In this document: positions 24,901 through 36,100 of the stretch, one piece after another | Position numbering within the stretch: position 1 is the stretch's first letter | Layout: each line of letters begins with the position of its first letter | Origin: Anas platyrhynchos | Taxonomy: Eukaryota; Chordata; Aves; Anseriformes; Anatidae | Length of the DNA: 64,000 bases | NCBI RefSeq assembly: GCF_047663525.1 | Contig: NC_092613.1 | Span: 2,691,501 to 2,755,500, forward strand | Direction: 5' to 3' | Position numbers and translations under genes: made by a program | The notes under the pieces: model-generated | Database searches by the model: none | What the model saw: only the letters and a program-made list of their open reading frames with translations | Told to the model about the DNA's origin: nothing

Positions 24901-26245
24901 AGCCTTCTGCTCTGCAGTGTCAGTAGGTCTTGTGTTTAAGCAATTCGTATTAAACTAAGAGACAACACAGCCTTGCAGAGGGCAGCATCTCAAAGCATGT
25001 GATCTGCCATCACTCCTAGAGCCAGCAGCAACACTCACCAGATCAGAATTGCCACCAACTTAAGGACCTTGACTCACATTTTAGGTACTTGAGAGATTGT
25101 TTCCCTCATGCTTTCCCTAAGAGTTTGGCTCCAAAGCCCATACTTCCTGATTTTTCTGTGCTTTGCTGTGGTGGGTGTCCATGGAAATTGTGGTGCTTAG
25201 GGTTTTCACACCCTCTGAACCCAAAGTCTCTTGTTAGGCCCCCATTATGCCTTAACATTGCCTCTTTCTTCATTTGCTCAGCAAGCTCCCACTTACCAGC
25301 TCATGAGCATTTAATTCAAGTGGTGCAACTTCAAGGCCAGATAAGAAGGTCTCCTCTGACTACACTGACCAAAAGAGCACAACACCCCAAATAGCTGTAA
25401 TGAACAGCTCTCTTGCTCCTCTGCATGTGTTGTAAACAGCAAGGAAAAGGGGCCAAATAAGACAAAAACCAGCACCAGCTCAAGATGTCATTTTTGCTTC
25501 CACTGCAGCCACAAGCATTGGTGGGCACCCGACTCAGTTTCTTACAGAAAAATGGGAGATCCTTCACCTCCATGTCATCACGCATAGGTCACGGTAGGAA
25601 GTAGGAGCGTGATGGAGAGCCCAAACTGACCTGGTAGTCATGCTTGAATTTGACATTCCCTCTCATAAATTAAACCCCAATCACCTGCAAAGACAAATAA
25701 AGCACACTAGGTGACGCTTCACACAGGTGGTGGAACAGGATTCCTCCTCCAGTTGCAGGGCCCCACTTATTGCAAGGTCTCAGTGCAAGCGCTTGCCTTT
25801 CCTATCCATCACAAGGAGCTCCAGCTCCTTGTGAAAGCTGCATTGCTCTCACAGAGCATCAGGGGACTCAGATCACACTTGTGAGCTTCCAAAAATCATC
25901 AAAGTCAACTCTACACCAAGTGAAAGGAAACTCATCTTTTAGAGGCAATTTAGGGAACCCCTACATTAATACCAAATTGCAAACCCACACAATAATTGCT
26001 CTGCCTCCCAAATCCCTGCTAGCATTAAGATTCAAGCTTGCACTACACAAACTCCCTCTGAAATCCCCCTCACAGTAAAAGCCACTTACCATCTTCAGCA
26101 TATCCATAGCAGGAGGAGAGACCTGGGAGCGGTATTTATTATGCCCATCCAAGATTATCCTCTTTTCTTCATCAGTCAGAGACCAGCTTAGCTCCAGTGC
26201 AGTGAGCAACAGGAAAACAGGAGGAAGACCTGTGCTCAACATCAT
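18782..26245 (-). CDS. PI16: peptidase inhibitor 16, CAP-domain mucin-like protein (six coding exons)
   Basis: PI16 is a CAP/CRISP-superfamily protein that is secreted or GPI-anchored, known in mammals from fibroblasts and regulatory T cells. Exons, by GT-AG junctions and phase: 26090-26245, 23394-23612, 22637-22746, 21738-21826, 19308-20960, 18782-18918. They give one closed frame of 787 residues. Residues 1-23 are a signal peptide. The CAP domain covers about 24-165, with the cavity residues His73, Glu82, Glu98 and His122, the CAP1 motif GHYTQVVWA (121-129) and the CAP2 motif [11 protein letters not shown] (154-164). A short Cys-rich hinge follows, then a Thr/Pro/Lys repeat region (192-615), an acidic tail and a hydrophobic GPI signal. 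Human PI16 is about 460 residues; the excess here is mostly the repeats. Two adjacent ATGs are possible starts; the first was taken. Identity is secure from the CAP domain and its position next to C6orf89. Confidence 0.93.
19308..20960 (-). CDS. PI16: PI16 coding exon 5 (mucin-like, 1653 bases)
   Basis: Phase 1 to phase 1; it encodes residues 192-742. Residues 192-615 are almost only Thr, Pro, Ala, Lys, Ser and Met, in imperfect repeats of about 16 residues (type [16 protein letters not shown]) that offer dense O-glycosylation sites. Residues 616-742 are unique and acidic ([24 protein letters not shown] with a glycosylation sequon). The acceptor is TTACCAG and the donor GTAAAG. The frame stays open through the whole repeat, which argues against a pseudogene. 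Confidence 0.9.
19800..20890 (-). repeat. PI16: 48-bp coding minisatellite in PI16
   Basis: About twenty imperfect 48-base units, each encoding roughly 16 residues. On the plus strand the unit reads like GGCTTAGCCATAGTGGTGG then TTGTGGTGGGTTTTGGCATG. The strand bias is extreme, with the plus strand G/T-rich and very poor in A and C. Some units are shortened or rearranged, as expected from unequal exchange. Confidence 0.9.
21015..21475 (-). repeat. CR1 LINE fragment in PI16 intron 4
   Basis: CR1 read in reverse: a stretch resembling TACTGAGGGGCCTAAAACC, then ATTCCTGATACAAGCCAGGA, CAAGCAAACATCAATCAGTA and the block ending near CTTGGTGTCATCTGCAAGCT. It is truncated at both ends and lies in the sense orientation of PI16, 0.05-0.5 kb upstream of the mucin exon. 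Confidence 0.9.
21738..21826 (-). CDS. PI16: PI16 coding exon 4 (Cys-rich hinge)
   Basis: Phase 2 to phase 1. It completes CAP2 (GN) and encodes [19 protein letters not shown] and VCVKSLC, the short disulphide-rich hinge seen after the CAP domain in PI16. Lengths and phases match both neighbours exactly. Confidence 0.92.
22637..22746 (-). CDS. PI16: PI16 coding exon 3
   Basis: It encodes residues 126-161 plus two bases (phase 0 to phase 2): the second half of CAP1 (VVWA), then [10 protein letters not shown] and CAP2 up to CNYYP. The donor GTAAGT lies directly after CCTCC. Confidence 0.92.
23394..23612 (-). CDS. PI16: PI16 coding exon 2 (CAP core)
   Basis: It encodes residues 53-125, phase 0 to phase 0. 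It includes [15 protein letters not shown], nearly identical to mammalian PI16, all four CAP cavity residues, and an N-glycosylation sequon NLT at 108. It ends at GHYTQ, splitting the CAP1 motif across the intron. Confidence 0.94.
26090..26245 (-). CDS. PI16: PI16 coding exon 1 (signal peptide)
   Basis: It encodes residues 1-52: two adjacent Met codons, a hydrophobic core ([14 protein letters not shown]) and the conserved CAP start [17 protein letters not shown]. The donor is GTAAGT after AAGATG, phase 0. A TTTAAA box at 26291-26296 lies about 50 bases upstream and could be a weak TATA element. Confidence 0.92.
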
Positions 26246-28609
26246 GCAGCCAGCTTCTGCTCTTAGCAGCCCACAGCTCTGGCAGTCAGATTTAAAGCAC
26301 CTCCCAAAAGCAAGGAACACCCAACAGCTTGAAGACTGGGGAGGAAATGTATTTATTAGAGGAGGATTTCAGAGCCACATGGAACACACCCATCTCACAT
26401 ATCAAACTTGATAGAGAAGCAGCAGTGTCTAGTGCCAATGAGCTCGCAGGGTCCACTCCCTGAGACAGACCCTGTGCATGAATCGTAATTCCCTGCACTG
26501 GCGTTTTCATCCAAACCTCTGCTACTCCAAATCTCAGACATTGCTTTAATCATCAGTTATAGGGTTCCTTTTCTATGTTTTCTCCTAAACTGCAATAATT
26601 CCCAAGCAACTAGCAAATAAATGCAAAGCTCCATTTACACAAGGGTCTTCCCCCGTCACTGGGGCACAGCCATTTCTAGAAAAGGCAACAAGATGCAACT
26701 GCTGAGAATGGTTTGCAGCCCTGTAACCCCAGTGCTGTAACCAGGCTGGGAGTCAGACCCACCTTGTCCTGTCCCTGTACCTGTACACTGATCATGCCAC
26801 GGGAAAGCAGCAGGTAGCTGGAAAACAGCCCCTAGGCTCTCCCAGCCCATTAGGAAGGCAGAGGGTAGCAGAGAGTTGATGACCCTTCCCCACGCCATCA
26901 GGAAGATGAGGGAAGGAAGAACAGGATGCGAAGGTGAAATGACCCCCAGAAGAGGAGTTAGCAGGCTCCAGGTCTGGCTGGAATACTAGACCATTTTCTC
27001 TGCAGGGACAGACTGCTCCATCCCTAGCCAGACACCTGGCGGGCTCAGGCTGAGGTGTCTTGAATTGCATGCCACACCACTTGCCTTGGGGACTGTCTGG
27101 CAGAAACCATCCCACACGCCTGCCACCTTTTCCTCCCCATCTGCGATTGTGCAGTCACTCCAGCTCTGCTCCTGGATCTGCCTTTGGGGATCACAGGCTA
27201 TTAGAAAGGATCAGTGAGTGGGCAGCCCTAGCTAGCAGAGCCAAGTTAATCACACAGTCTGCTCTGCCCCTCCCCCTGCCCCTCCCCTCCCACTTTGCAC
27301 CGCTCTGATCACCTCTCTTGCCACAATTGCTCTCCTACTGCCCCTCCAGATTTCTTACCTCTGTGCATTACCTTCTCCTTCATTAGGTCCAGAGTTTACC
27401 ATGCTCTCAGTAGCCCAACAATTTCTGCAAGAAGGGTCTGAGTCTTCAAATGAGAGGTTCATATTTATCACTAAGGTCAACTACAGGCCTGGAGTCTGGG
27501 TCAAGACTAAAAGGCAAATCTGTCCATCAAAAGACATCTCAGCAGCTCTGCTGCTGCATCTCTGGAGACCTGGAGAAACAGCTAGAAAGGAACAACACTG
27601 GATCCCCTCTCCTACCAGCGAGCTCACTATGACCTGCCTATGAGGAACAAGGCAGTGCTAAGACGCCAATGAACTTGCTGATGTCTCCAAGTGACGCAGA
27701 GGTAAAGAGCCAAGCAGCAAGTGGTCCCTGGCTCTATAGAATCCTAATTAGGCCTTACTGAAGATAGCATAGCAACAAGAAATAAAAAATCGGGGGACAC
27801 AGTGCTCTCCAAGAAAATAGGCCTGGAAGAGTCACAACCAGGGCATGTGGCTCATGGGGAGATAATTCCCAACTTCCCAATCTGCCCCAACGGCTCTTTT
27901 TGAAGCCAGCATCTGAAACATGGAGATTAGCAGCATACGGTCCAAGCCCCACCCTGGAGCTGACAAGCTCATGTCCAGACAGCATTAGGTAAGTGCAGGA
28001 GGAATGCAGATTTCCTGCTGCTCACTCAAAGAACAGCCAGTCCACTGCAGCCCTGGGAGCCAACAGCCTCAGCACAAGACAGGAGCAATGTGCTGTTACC
28101 TGATGGGTTGTAAAGGGCTCAGCTCAACACTGGTGGACTCCAGAAAGGCACTGCAGAAGAAATGAAGCCGGGTTTCCTACTGATTCACATTCTGAGGGTC
28201 TTCAGCATGGCTTCTTGGGTGTCTAACAAAGCTAGCACATTATCCTGATAGAAGTGGGATCTTTCTCTTCTACTTGCCTGCTTTTATCAGATCTGGAAGA
28301 GACTATCATCTTCTAACTCTCTGTCAAGGTTTGGCTGAAATATGCTGAATTGTGAAGGAGTGACAAAGGCTGTTAGTTAGAAGGACAGACATAGCTGTTG
28401 CATAACCTTTGCTTAGGGAATCAGGTTAAAACTGGCAAACTGTTTTTAAAGCACTTCTTTTGACATTTTCCAAACAAAATTATTCCAACTTTAAAGTTAA
28501 AATGACATTTCCACAAAGTGCCCTAAAAGAGGTTAAATAACCCCTCAATAGCTGACACGCAACATGACAAAAATCAGAAGAGGGAAAAGGTTCATTAACA
28601 CTTCCATTT
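26246..28609. other. intergenic between PI16 and C6orf89
   Basis: About 2.3 kb between the PI16 start and the inferred C6orf89 3' end. It should hold the PI16 promoter. No coding exon or repeat family was recognised. Confidence 0.5.
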
Positions 28610-31600
28610 AATTGCAAAAAGTAAAAACTTTTTATTCTTCTTCTCTACATACAAATCTCATTTATTTACACACTTTACAGGCTTTTCCCAAGTATTTACA
28701 AAGTTTGCAATATATTAAATTACAACAATCCATAAAATTCTGCATTAATTGCATATTTACATTCTTTTTATTTTTTATCCACCACTGAATTTATAGTGTA
28801 CAGCATTGAAACAGTCTTTACGCATATATAGCTTTACTTCCCAGCACCCCTGAGCCTTTATAACATGACTCCTCTCCCCACAGAGAGAGAGAATTCTAAA
28901 AATAAATCACCTGTCATTTGTTTGAATCTTCAAAGGAAAGGGGAAGACCAGCATCTCCCTTGTTTAACTCAGCAGGACATTAAATATATCCTTTATGAGA
29001 AGTAGTTTCCTGAAGACAAGAATATATAACTCTACATATAAAGTTTAGGAAGAGGAGAAAGGTTTCCCAGAAGTAGAAGTTCTCTGCACACCCACTGCAA
29101 GGCCCACCAAAATGATCTGGCCCCAGAAAGTGCTCAGCTCTGTGGCTCCCAAGGGAACCAAGTGGGAGCCAGAGAACCTGGACCACTGAGCCCAGGATTG
29201 GACAGATCCTGTAGACTTCACTCTCCAGAGCAGCATTACTGGTGCGAGCAGGAGCATCACGTTGCTGAGATGCTGGCATTCACACCTCGAGGAACGTGCT
29301 TTACCACTCTCCATCTCATCTCACTAAGGGAGTTCCCATGCTGTGAGCAGGACTGCTGAGAAAGGCGTGCAAGGCTTGCTGCTGGAAAGTCAGGGAGGCC
29401 AAGCCAGAAGAGAAGGGAGGTGCTTTTATCCAGCCCTGTTCCTTGCAGTAAAACCAGCTTCCCTGACAGACTATTACAACAAGAAGACTAGCAGGAGAAG
29501 TTAACGGCCCAGGATACACAGGAAACTTGACCGTAGAAAGCTCTCCAGAACATTGCAAAGGGAGTTTGGGGCTGGGATCTGCAGAGCTGCCCCAGAGGAA
29601 TGTGTGTGCACAATGCCAATGGGGAGAGGAAGAAAGACAGAAAGGAATCAACAGAAACTGGCAGCTTGCCCCCCACAGGGGATACTGATTTCCTGTTACT
29701 GAAGAAAACAGTACTCCTTTCTCCTCCTTTCAATTACCCTGAGTTCAGGGCTGAGTGAGAGCAAAGGTCAATGACCCCTGCTTTTGGAAACTATCTTTAA
29801 AACACAGTCCAGATGTGGCACAGTCCAGGGTGGCAGCCCATCTCTCTATCTTGACAAGCAGAAGAATGACCCCTACACATCTCCGCCCACTAGGTTCTTC
29901 GGTAGCACCAGTTTCAGGGCCTCACTAGTGTGATTTCAGAGCACCTTTGCAGTCTGTGGGATTTCAGGTGTGCAGACATCCCTCTCCCAGCTTAGACGTA
30001 AAGCGCTCTGAAGCATTTGAATAGATTTTTAAAATGAGGATGCACATATTTACCGGGCACTCCTCTGAGCTGGCCAGTAAAGGGGAGTATTATGCAAAAC
30101 AGCACACACACTTGGATATACAAGTACCAAAGTGAAGCTAGTGGCAAGGGAGACTGTGTTGGGAGACACACCCTCTGTGACTCATCCAGATCATGTTCGT
30201 TGCTACAATGTCTCGATAGCTGAGAAAATGGACACATTCTACTCCAGTTCTACTCCAGACTGAGCAGCTCATTAGGAATTGCCGAATTCCCTAGGGAGGC
30301 CACAGACTTTGGTAAGGTTGTGTGAAGCTGAAGCCGCTGATGAGGAAGATGGCCACTTGACCAAGATGCCAAAACCTCCTTTTTTTTCCTTACCCATGTC
30401 ACAATGCAGAAGGCATTAGCATAACCTTTCTGGCAGTTGATTACAGGAGCTACTCAAGATGCTGCACTATAGATTGAGGCTCCACGCTTGACAGCAGCTA
30501 TGGCCAAAATCAGCTCTTTATCAGCAAATAATTGCCGTCCTGTTTCAGTGTAGCAGCCAATTCCTTACAGTCCTTGGAAGAAGAAGAGAAAATATACTGG
30601 AAGTTTAAAAACAAATGATGTAAACTCCAAAGGGAGTAAGGTTTGGACATATGCAATATATCACCTAGACACAGATTTGGAAACTTATGAAGACACCATA
30701 AAGTGCACTTCAAAAGCTGACAGTCCAGATTCACCATCATCAGTCCAACCAGCTGTAACACACTGAGGAGGGGAGAAGCAATATCTAAAAGCACCTTTGC
30801 TAATCAGGCACAATTTTGCTCTAGCGCCCCTCCTACCCTCAACCTAAACAGCAGCTGTAAATAGATCCATTTTCTCTGCTATTTCTCAAAGGAGCCAGAC
30901 AGCCACAATGACTTAAGTATGACTCCCAAAAAGTAGGCATTTCACAGATACTTGAGAATTGTCTCTGCAGCTCTTTTACAAGTTTCATTCAAGGACACTT
31001 AGAAGTAACAGCATCACCAAATCACCTGCAATCTCTGCAACAAAAGGTCCAAGCAGGTTCTTCCCGTATACAACTCCAACCCAACGAAATGGATAAGGTA
31101 AAAAAACAGTAAGAGGTGAAGTAACCTTGTCAGTCTTTGACTTGAGAAGTGCCAAAGTGCAAATAGCAACAGTCACTAATGTGGGCCCTCTGATGATTCT
31201 GCCATCACTGAATTCCCAAATTTCCATTAACTAAGACCCAGGCTTTAAGAAGAGCGAGAGGGGTGGTGTGTGTGTCTTGGCATGTACAGGACTGTATGTA
31301 GTGTCACAAGTCCAAAACACACTCCAAGCATTAACAATACTAACATAACTCTTATTAATTCAGTTCCCTTTGACAGCTTTGCTACAAATTAAATGTCGTC
31401 TTCTGTTCTGACTCAGTCTCTCCCTCTTTAGTTCTACTATATCTGATGTATGTCAGTTCAGTGTCAAGGACCAAACACACTGACACAGGTGCTGAGGTTG
31501 CTCTCATTAGCTTACAGGAAAAAAACAAGTGTTACGCATAGAAATATTTGTAATGCAGACTAAACTCTCCCAGGCTAAACTCTTTGGAGTGATCTGGACT

Positions 31601-33069
31601 GTCCTCTGCCTTATCTTTCTTAAGGAGCCAGACATGGTCATCCAATTTGGCAGCTTTTGTCAGTCCTTAATATGATTAGTAAGACGTTTGCTCCCATTCA
31701 CCTGCTTTTGCTCAAAAGCAAAGGCTGGGTAGACATTTTTCCAATTGGTCATTTTAAGTGTACCTAAACTATTTACAGAGAAAAAGGTTCTTGCTTCTAA
31801 GAACAGAGTTAGCTTGCTTTCAAACAAAACCCATTCCAATTTCATAGTAACAAGTGTGAGAGTATGTCCTGAACCCCAGCCCTGGCCTATGAGTTCAGCT
31901 TTACACATCTGTAAATGATCTTCAACAGCAGGAACAGACCCAAAGGATCAAACTTGGAAGGGACTGCAGCATCCACAGTCCGCAAACACTGAAACCAAGT
32001 CTCTCAGGATACTGGATAATGCAGTGCTCAAGCAACAGGAAGCATGCAAAGGCAGCTTGGAAGGAACTTAGGAAAAAATCAAAATTCATTCTGAAGACAA
32101 TGTATCAGATCTGGAAGAAGTTGGTACAAAAAAGACAGTGACAAGGAGATGTTCTGGTGCTCCTGCAGGTACCCCAAGTCAGGAACACAGGCAGTACTTC
32201 TCCTAACAGAATATATATGAAAACAGTCATGCAACCCCAGTATCTTAGGTGCACAATCACAACATGAACTTATAAAAAGCTTCTTTGCACCCAGCTCCAC
32301 CTCCATCCAGAACTACTGCACTCCTAGCACCATGACCACCAAAACTTGCATCGGTGTTTTTATAGGAAAGGAAGTGGGGGCGGAAAAAAGCACAGTTACT
32401 ATTTGACTCAATTACAATTTGCTGATAGAGAACAGTAGAAGAGCGATCACAAGACACAAAGAGCCCTGAACAGATTAATTTGGTACAAGAACAATGCTGT
32501 GGGTGAGTGTCCCTGCCACTAGGTTGGGAGGCTCATGTCAGCCCTGAAGCACAGAGCTCAGGTTGGCTTTGCAGGGCACACTGTTGAGGCACACAGCCAT
32601 GAGCGTGATGGAGAGATGGAGCAGATGTGGGACATATCAATTCCCTTTATAGAGCTGGCCTGCCAACACAGGCTTCAGGCTTCCTCCCCAGGAGGAACGT
32701 ATACAGAAATGTCACACAGACCCCTCCACTCCTAACCTCCTCCCACAAAGATTCAGAAGTGCCATAATCCACAAAGGTGAATCTCATCCTGAGACATCCC
32801 TCTGTTGCTCCTGGAAAACGCCTTTGCTGCCAGCCCAAGGCTTACCTGAGGGGACAGGGAAGGTCATGAATAGCTTGAGCTTCTCCCAAAATACATCTGA
32901 GGAAGGGCAAAGGATCAGGAAAACAGTCATTTTTTAACACTGTAAACATGCAAGGTGGCAAAGCTGCCTGCCACAGTTGCCCCAGGTCTATCGCTTTCAA
33001 GATGTTGCCTTGGCTTCACAGCTGAAAATCTTCTTGTCCTGGAAGTAGTTGTTTTCCCACCCACTGTCC
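28610..33069 (-). other. C6orf89: inferred 3'UTR of C6orf89
   Basis: From the TAA at 33070-33072 to a strong AATAAA at 28631-28636 there is no coding content and no sign of another gene. The last 300 bases are AT-rich and T-rich, typical of a vertebrate 3' end. Human C6orf89 also has a multi-kilobase 3'UTR, from memory. An alternative is that a nearer, weaker signal is used and the remainder is intergenic. Confidence 0.45.
28631..28636 (-). terminator. C6orf89: probable C6orf89 polyadenylation signal
   Basis: On the minus strand GAAGAATAAAAAG precedes a T-rich stretch (TTTTTACTTTTTGC), as expected for a distal poly(A) site. A second AATAAA lies 30 bases upstream at 28661-28666. Confidence 0.45.
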
Positions 33070-33155
33070 TTAGCTAGCAGCTCCATAACAAACAACCGCC
33101 GGCTCTGTCCCTTTGGCCATGAAGCTCATCATCCAGTAATCTGTGCTGGCATAAC
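33070..33155 (-). CDS. C6orf89: C6orf89 last coding exon
   Basis: Phase 1 to the stop. It encodes GYASTDYWMMSFMAKGTEP and a short end with VVCYGAAS, matching the human end GYVDTTHWKVYVIARGVQP. The inferred 3'UTR continues in the same exon. Confidence 0.9.
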
Positions 33156-36100
33156 CTTTGGAAGACACATTAGATGAATCAATGCCTAATCATTGCTCAC
33201 ATTTCCCACAAAGTGGTGGGGGTATGCAGACACTCTTTGTGAAGAGCCTGCCCTCTGTGCCACACTGGGTTTGTAACACCTCACAGAGCACAGTCTTGCT
33301 TAACCCCAGCTGCCCAGTGTTAGGCATCTCTGAGTAACCCCAACTACCCATTCAGCATCTCACAGTATCCAGTTGTTTGTGTTCCAGGCCATGAATTCCC
33401 ACATTCAGAATAATCACATTCATATCTTGCTGCGAACACTGAAGGCACACGAGTTCAGAGGTGGTAATGGCACACATCACCTTCTCAGGTGTCAGTTATG
33501 ACAGATCCAGCTGGAAGAAGTCTCCTGGCTTTAACGGATCTCACAGACCCTGCATACCACAGTGCAGATACTCACCCAAATCTCCAGCTTCCAGCTCCAC
33601 CTTGAACATCTCACAGTGTTCTCTGCACTTGTCCAGAGGTACAACAGTCAGAGTGAGCTGTCCGCTTCCAACAGCAAAGAGGCCATGCAAGCTGTAGCTC
33701 TAGGATGAGAGCAGAATATTTCAGAAGCCTTGACAGACCCTTTTCTTGGGTCTGTCTAATCAAGAGACAATCACTGCCCTGAAACAAGGCAAGACAGCAC
33801 AAATCACAGGTTTGCTGCTCCCCCCAACTACCAATAGATCACGGCAAAACTCTCCAAGACAATGCAGGCCCTCCACACCCACAAAACCTCACATGAAAAC
33901 AAAGGAGGAGATCAGGCTAGAAGAACCCATTTCAGTGATGTGCCTCCATGGCAGGTATCTCAGAATAGATGAAACTTATTGCCAGGAATTGCTCCAAAAA
34001 AGCACTTCTCAAATGAATTGTGCCCCATTGCACATACAAAGTCCATCCCTTCACCACTATAGTGCAAGGCCAGGACATAAATTTGAGTGGAGCTGGGACA
34101 TCCCATGGGTATTTCTAATTGCCAAGGGAGATGGACACAGTGTACTAGCAGCACAAAGCTATACACAACACACCTCCTTCCTCCTCCTGAATGGTACAGC
34201 AACTCTGAGATGCCATATTACACAGGGATGGAAAGAACCGCTACAACTCTGCATCCACTGAAAATGTCCTGCAAAACCCCTAAATGTGTGAAGCTTATGG
34301 ATGACAACTCACAGACAGGGAAATAATGTGATAGGGATGAATTTCTCACCTTATTCCCCAAATCTGGATGGCGTATGAGGAAGCAAGTCTCTAGGGACAC
34401 TGTCTTGTGGAAAGACAATGAAGAGGAAGTGGGGAAAAATTCCTGCAGAATCTGAGTTCTGTCTACAGATTTGCTCCTAAAAAATAAAAAATCCAACCTG
34501 TATAAATAAAACATGTAAATATATAAATAAAACAACCCGTATTAGAGAAAGATCACATTATGACAATGCTTATATTTAAGTCTACATCCAAGATCAAAAT
34601 TGTTCACTAAGATCAATGCTTGATAAACATGGAGGCTGATACACTCCCCCTTTTTGGAGGGGAAACTGAGGCAGAGACTAGAGAAGCTAAAAGAGCACAA
34701 ACATCACTCCTAAGAGCAAGATTGGACTTTTCAGCTGATGAACCTGCGCTCCTTCATATCCTTTTAGTACCTGCTGCAGGCCCATATAAACAAGGAACAA
34801 ACACATTGCCTTAGATACCTAAGAATTTTCCTCCTCTCCTTCCCTCAAAATGATCCAAATTGTCAATCAGAGCCAATAATTACAAAAATGCAGAGAGGTG
34901 GCATTGTATGCAACCATAACTGAGACCACATGGCAAGGTAGTGGGGGTGATGGTGGAGGTGGCATGTCTAAGCATATTCTCTAGGCCGGGCAATACAGCT
35001 GGAAAAGGCAGGGTTGGGTCTGTTATTTTTACTGTTCTGTAAAGTGGCTTGACATGATTAATACTGTTATACTCCAAGTCTGTCTGCACAAACCAAACAG
35101 GACACTACCTGGCACGTTCGTATGAGCAAAGGAGCAGTCTGCTCCACTGTGGCACCTTCCCATGTTACTTCTTATCCACATGAAAAGACTTTGCTAACAT
35201 ACAGGGTTGCTTCACAACCTTAGAGAGTTCTGAATTGTTCAAATGTCTTGTAGTCACTCTAAAAGCTGTACCACAGTTAACAGAGGTCCAGGATTAGGCC
35301 AGGCTGTTTTTCCTGAATGAGACCAAATACAAATTACAGGATCCATTAGTGTTCTGGTACTTCTCAGTGTTTTGCAAAAGTCATGGTACCTTTTCTCAGT
35401 TGATATTAAGGGTGGAAAATTTTCCAGAGGTTACTAGAAACGTAAACCGGTTGCCACAGACCACAGCCCAGATGATTAATATACGGCCTAAAGAATAGGA
35501 CTGAGCAGTCACTAGGATATTTTTGTCTTGAAAGGGGAGCAACACATGAAGTCCCAATGCGTAACATTCCATTTTTAGTGCACAAGTATTCTGCTTGGAT
35601 CCAGTCAGTGTCAGCAGGTGGACAGCACCTATAACCCACACCTTTTCCTCTTCACTCCAGTAAAAGTGCAACTTACAAGCTCCTGCTAACACACAGAGGC
35701 AAAGCGTGGGTACCCCTGAAGACAGGATATATACATCCATCACATCCTTTATCTTTGACTCACCAGGGAAAGAAAAATGGGAAGCTCTGTCTCGGGAGGC
35801 AGCTCCACAGTTCAGATGAATTTTCTTCTATTACAACCTCTGCCAGTTCTGGATGCTGGGACTGAAAGTGCTTTAGTTCTTCATAAGAGAGATGCTGTCC
35901 TGTCTTAAACAACACAGAACAACAACAAAACAAAAAAAAAGTTGTGCACCTGGAGTTTCTCCCCTCTCTCATTTCCATCCCACTGAAGAACATCCAAGAG
36001 TAACAGCCATAGATTGCTAAATTTTCAACCACAATGATAATTACTCAGAGGAACAACTTGCTAAGGTTGCAGAGAGCTTTCCACCCCCAATATTTTTTAA

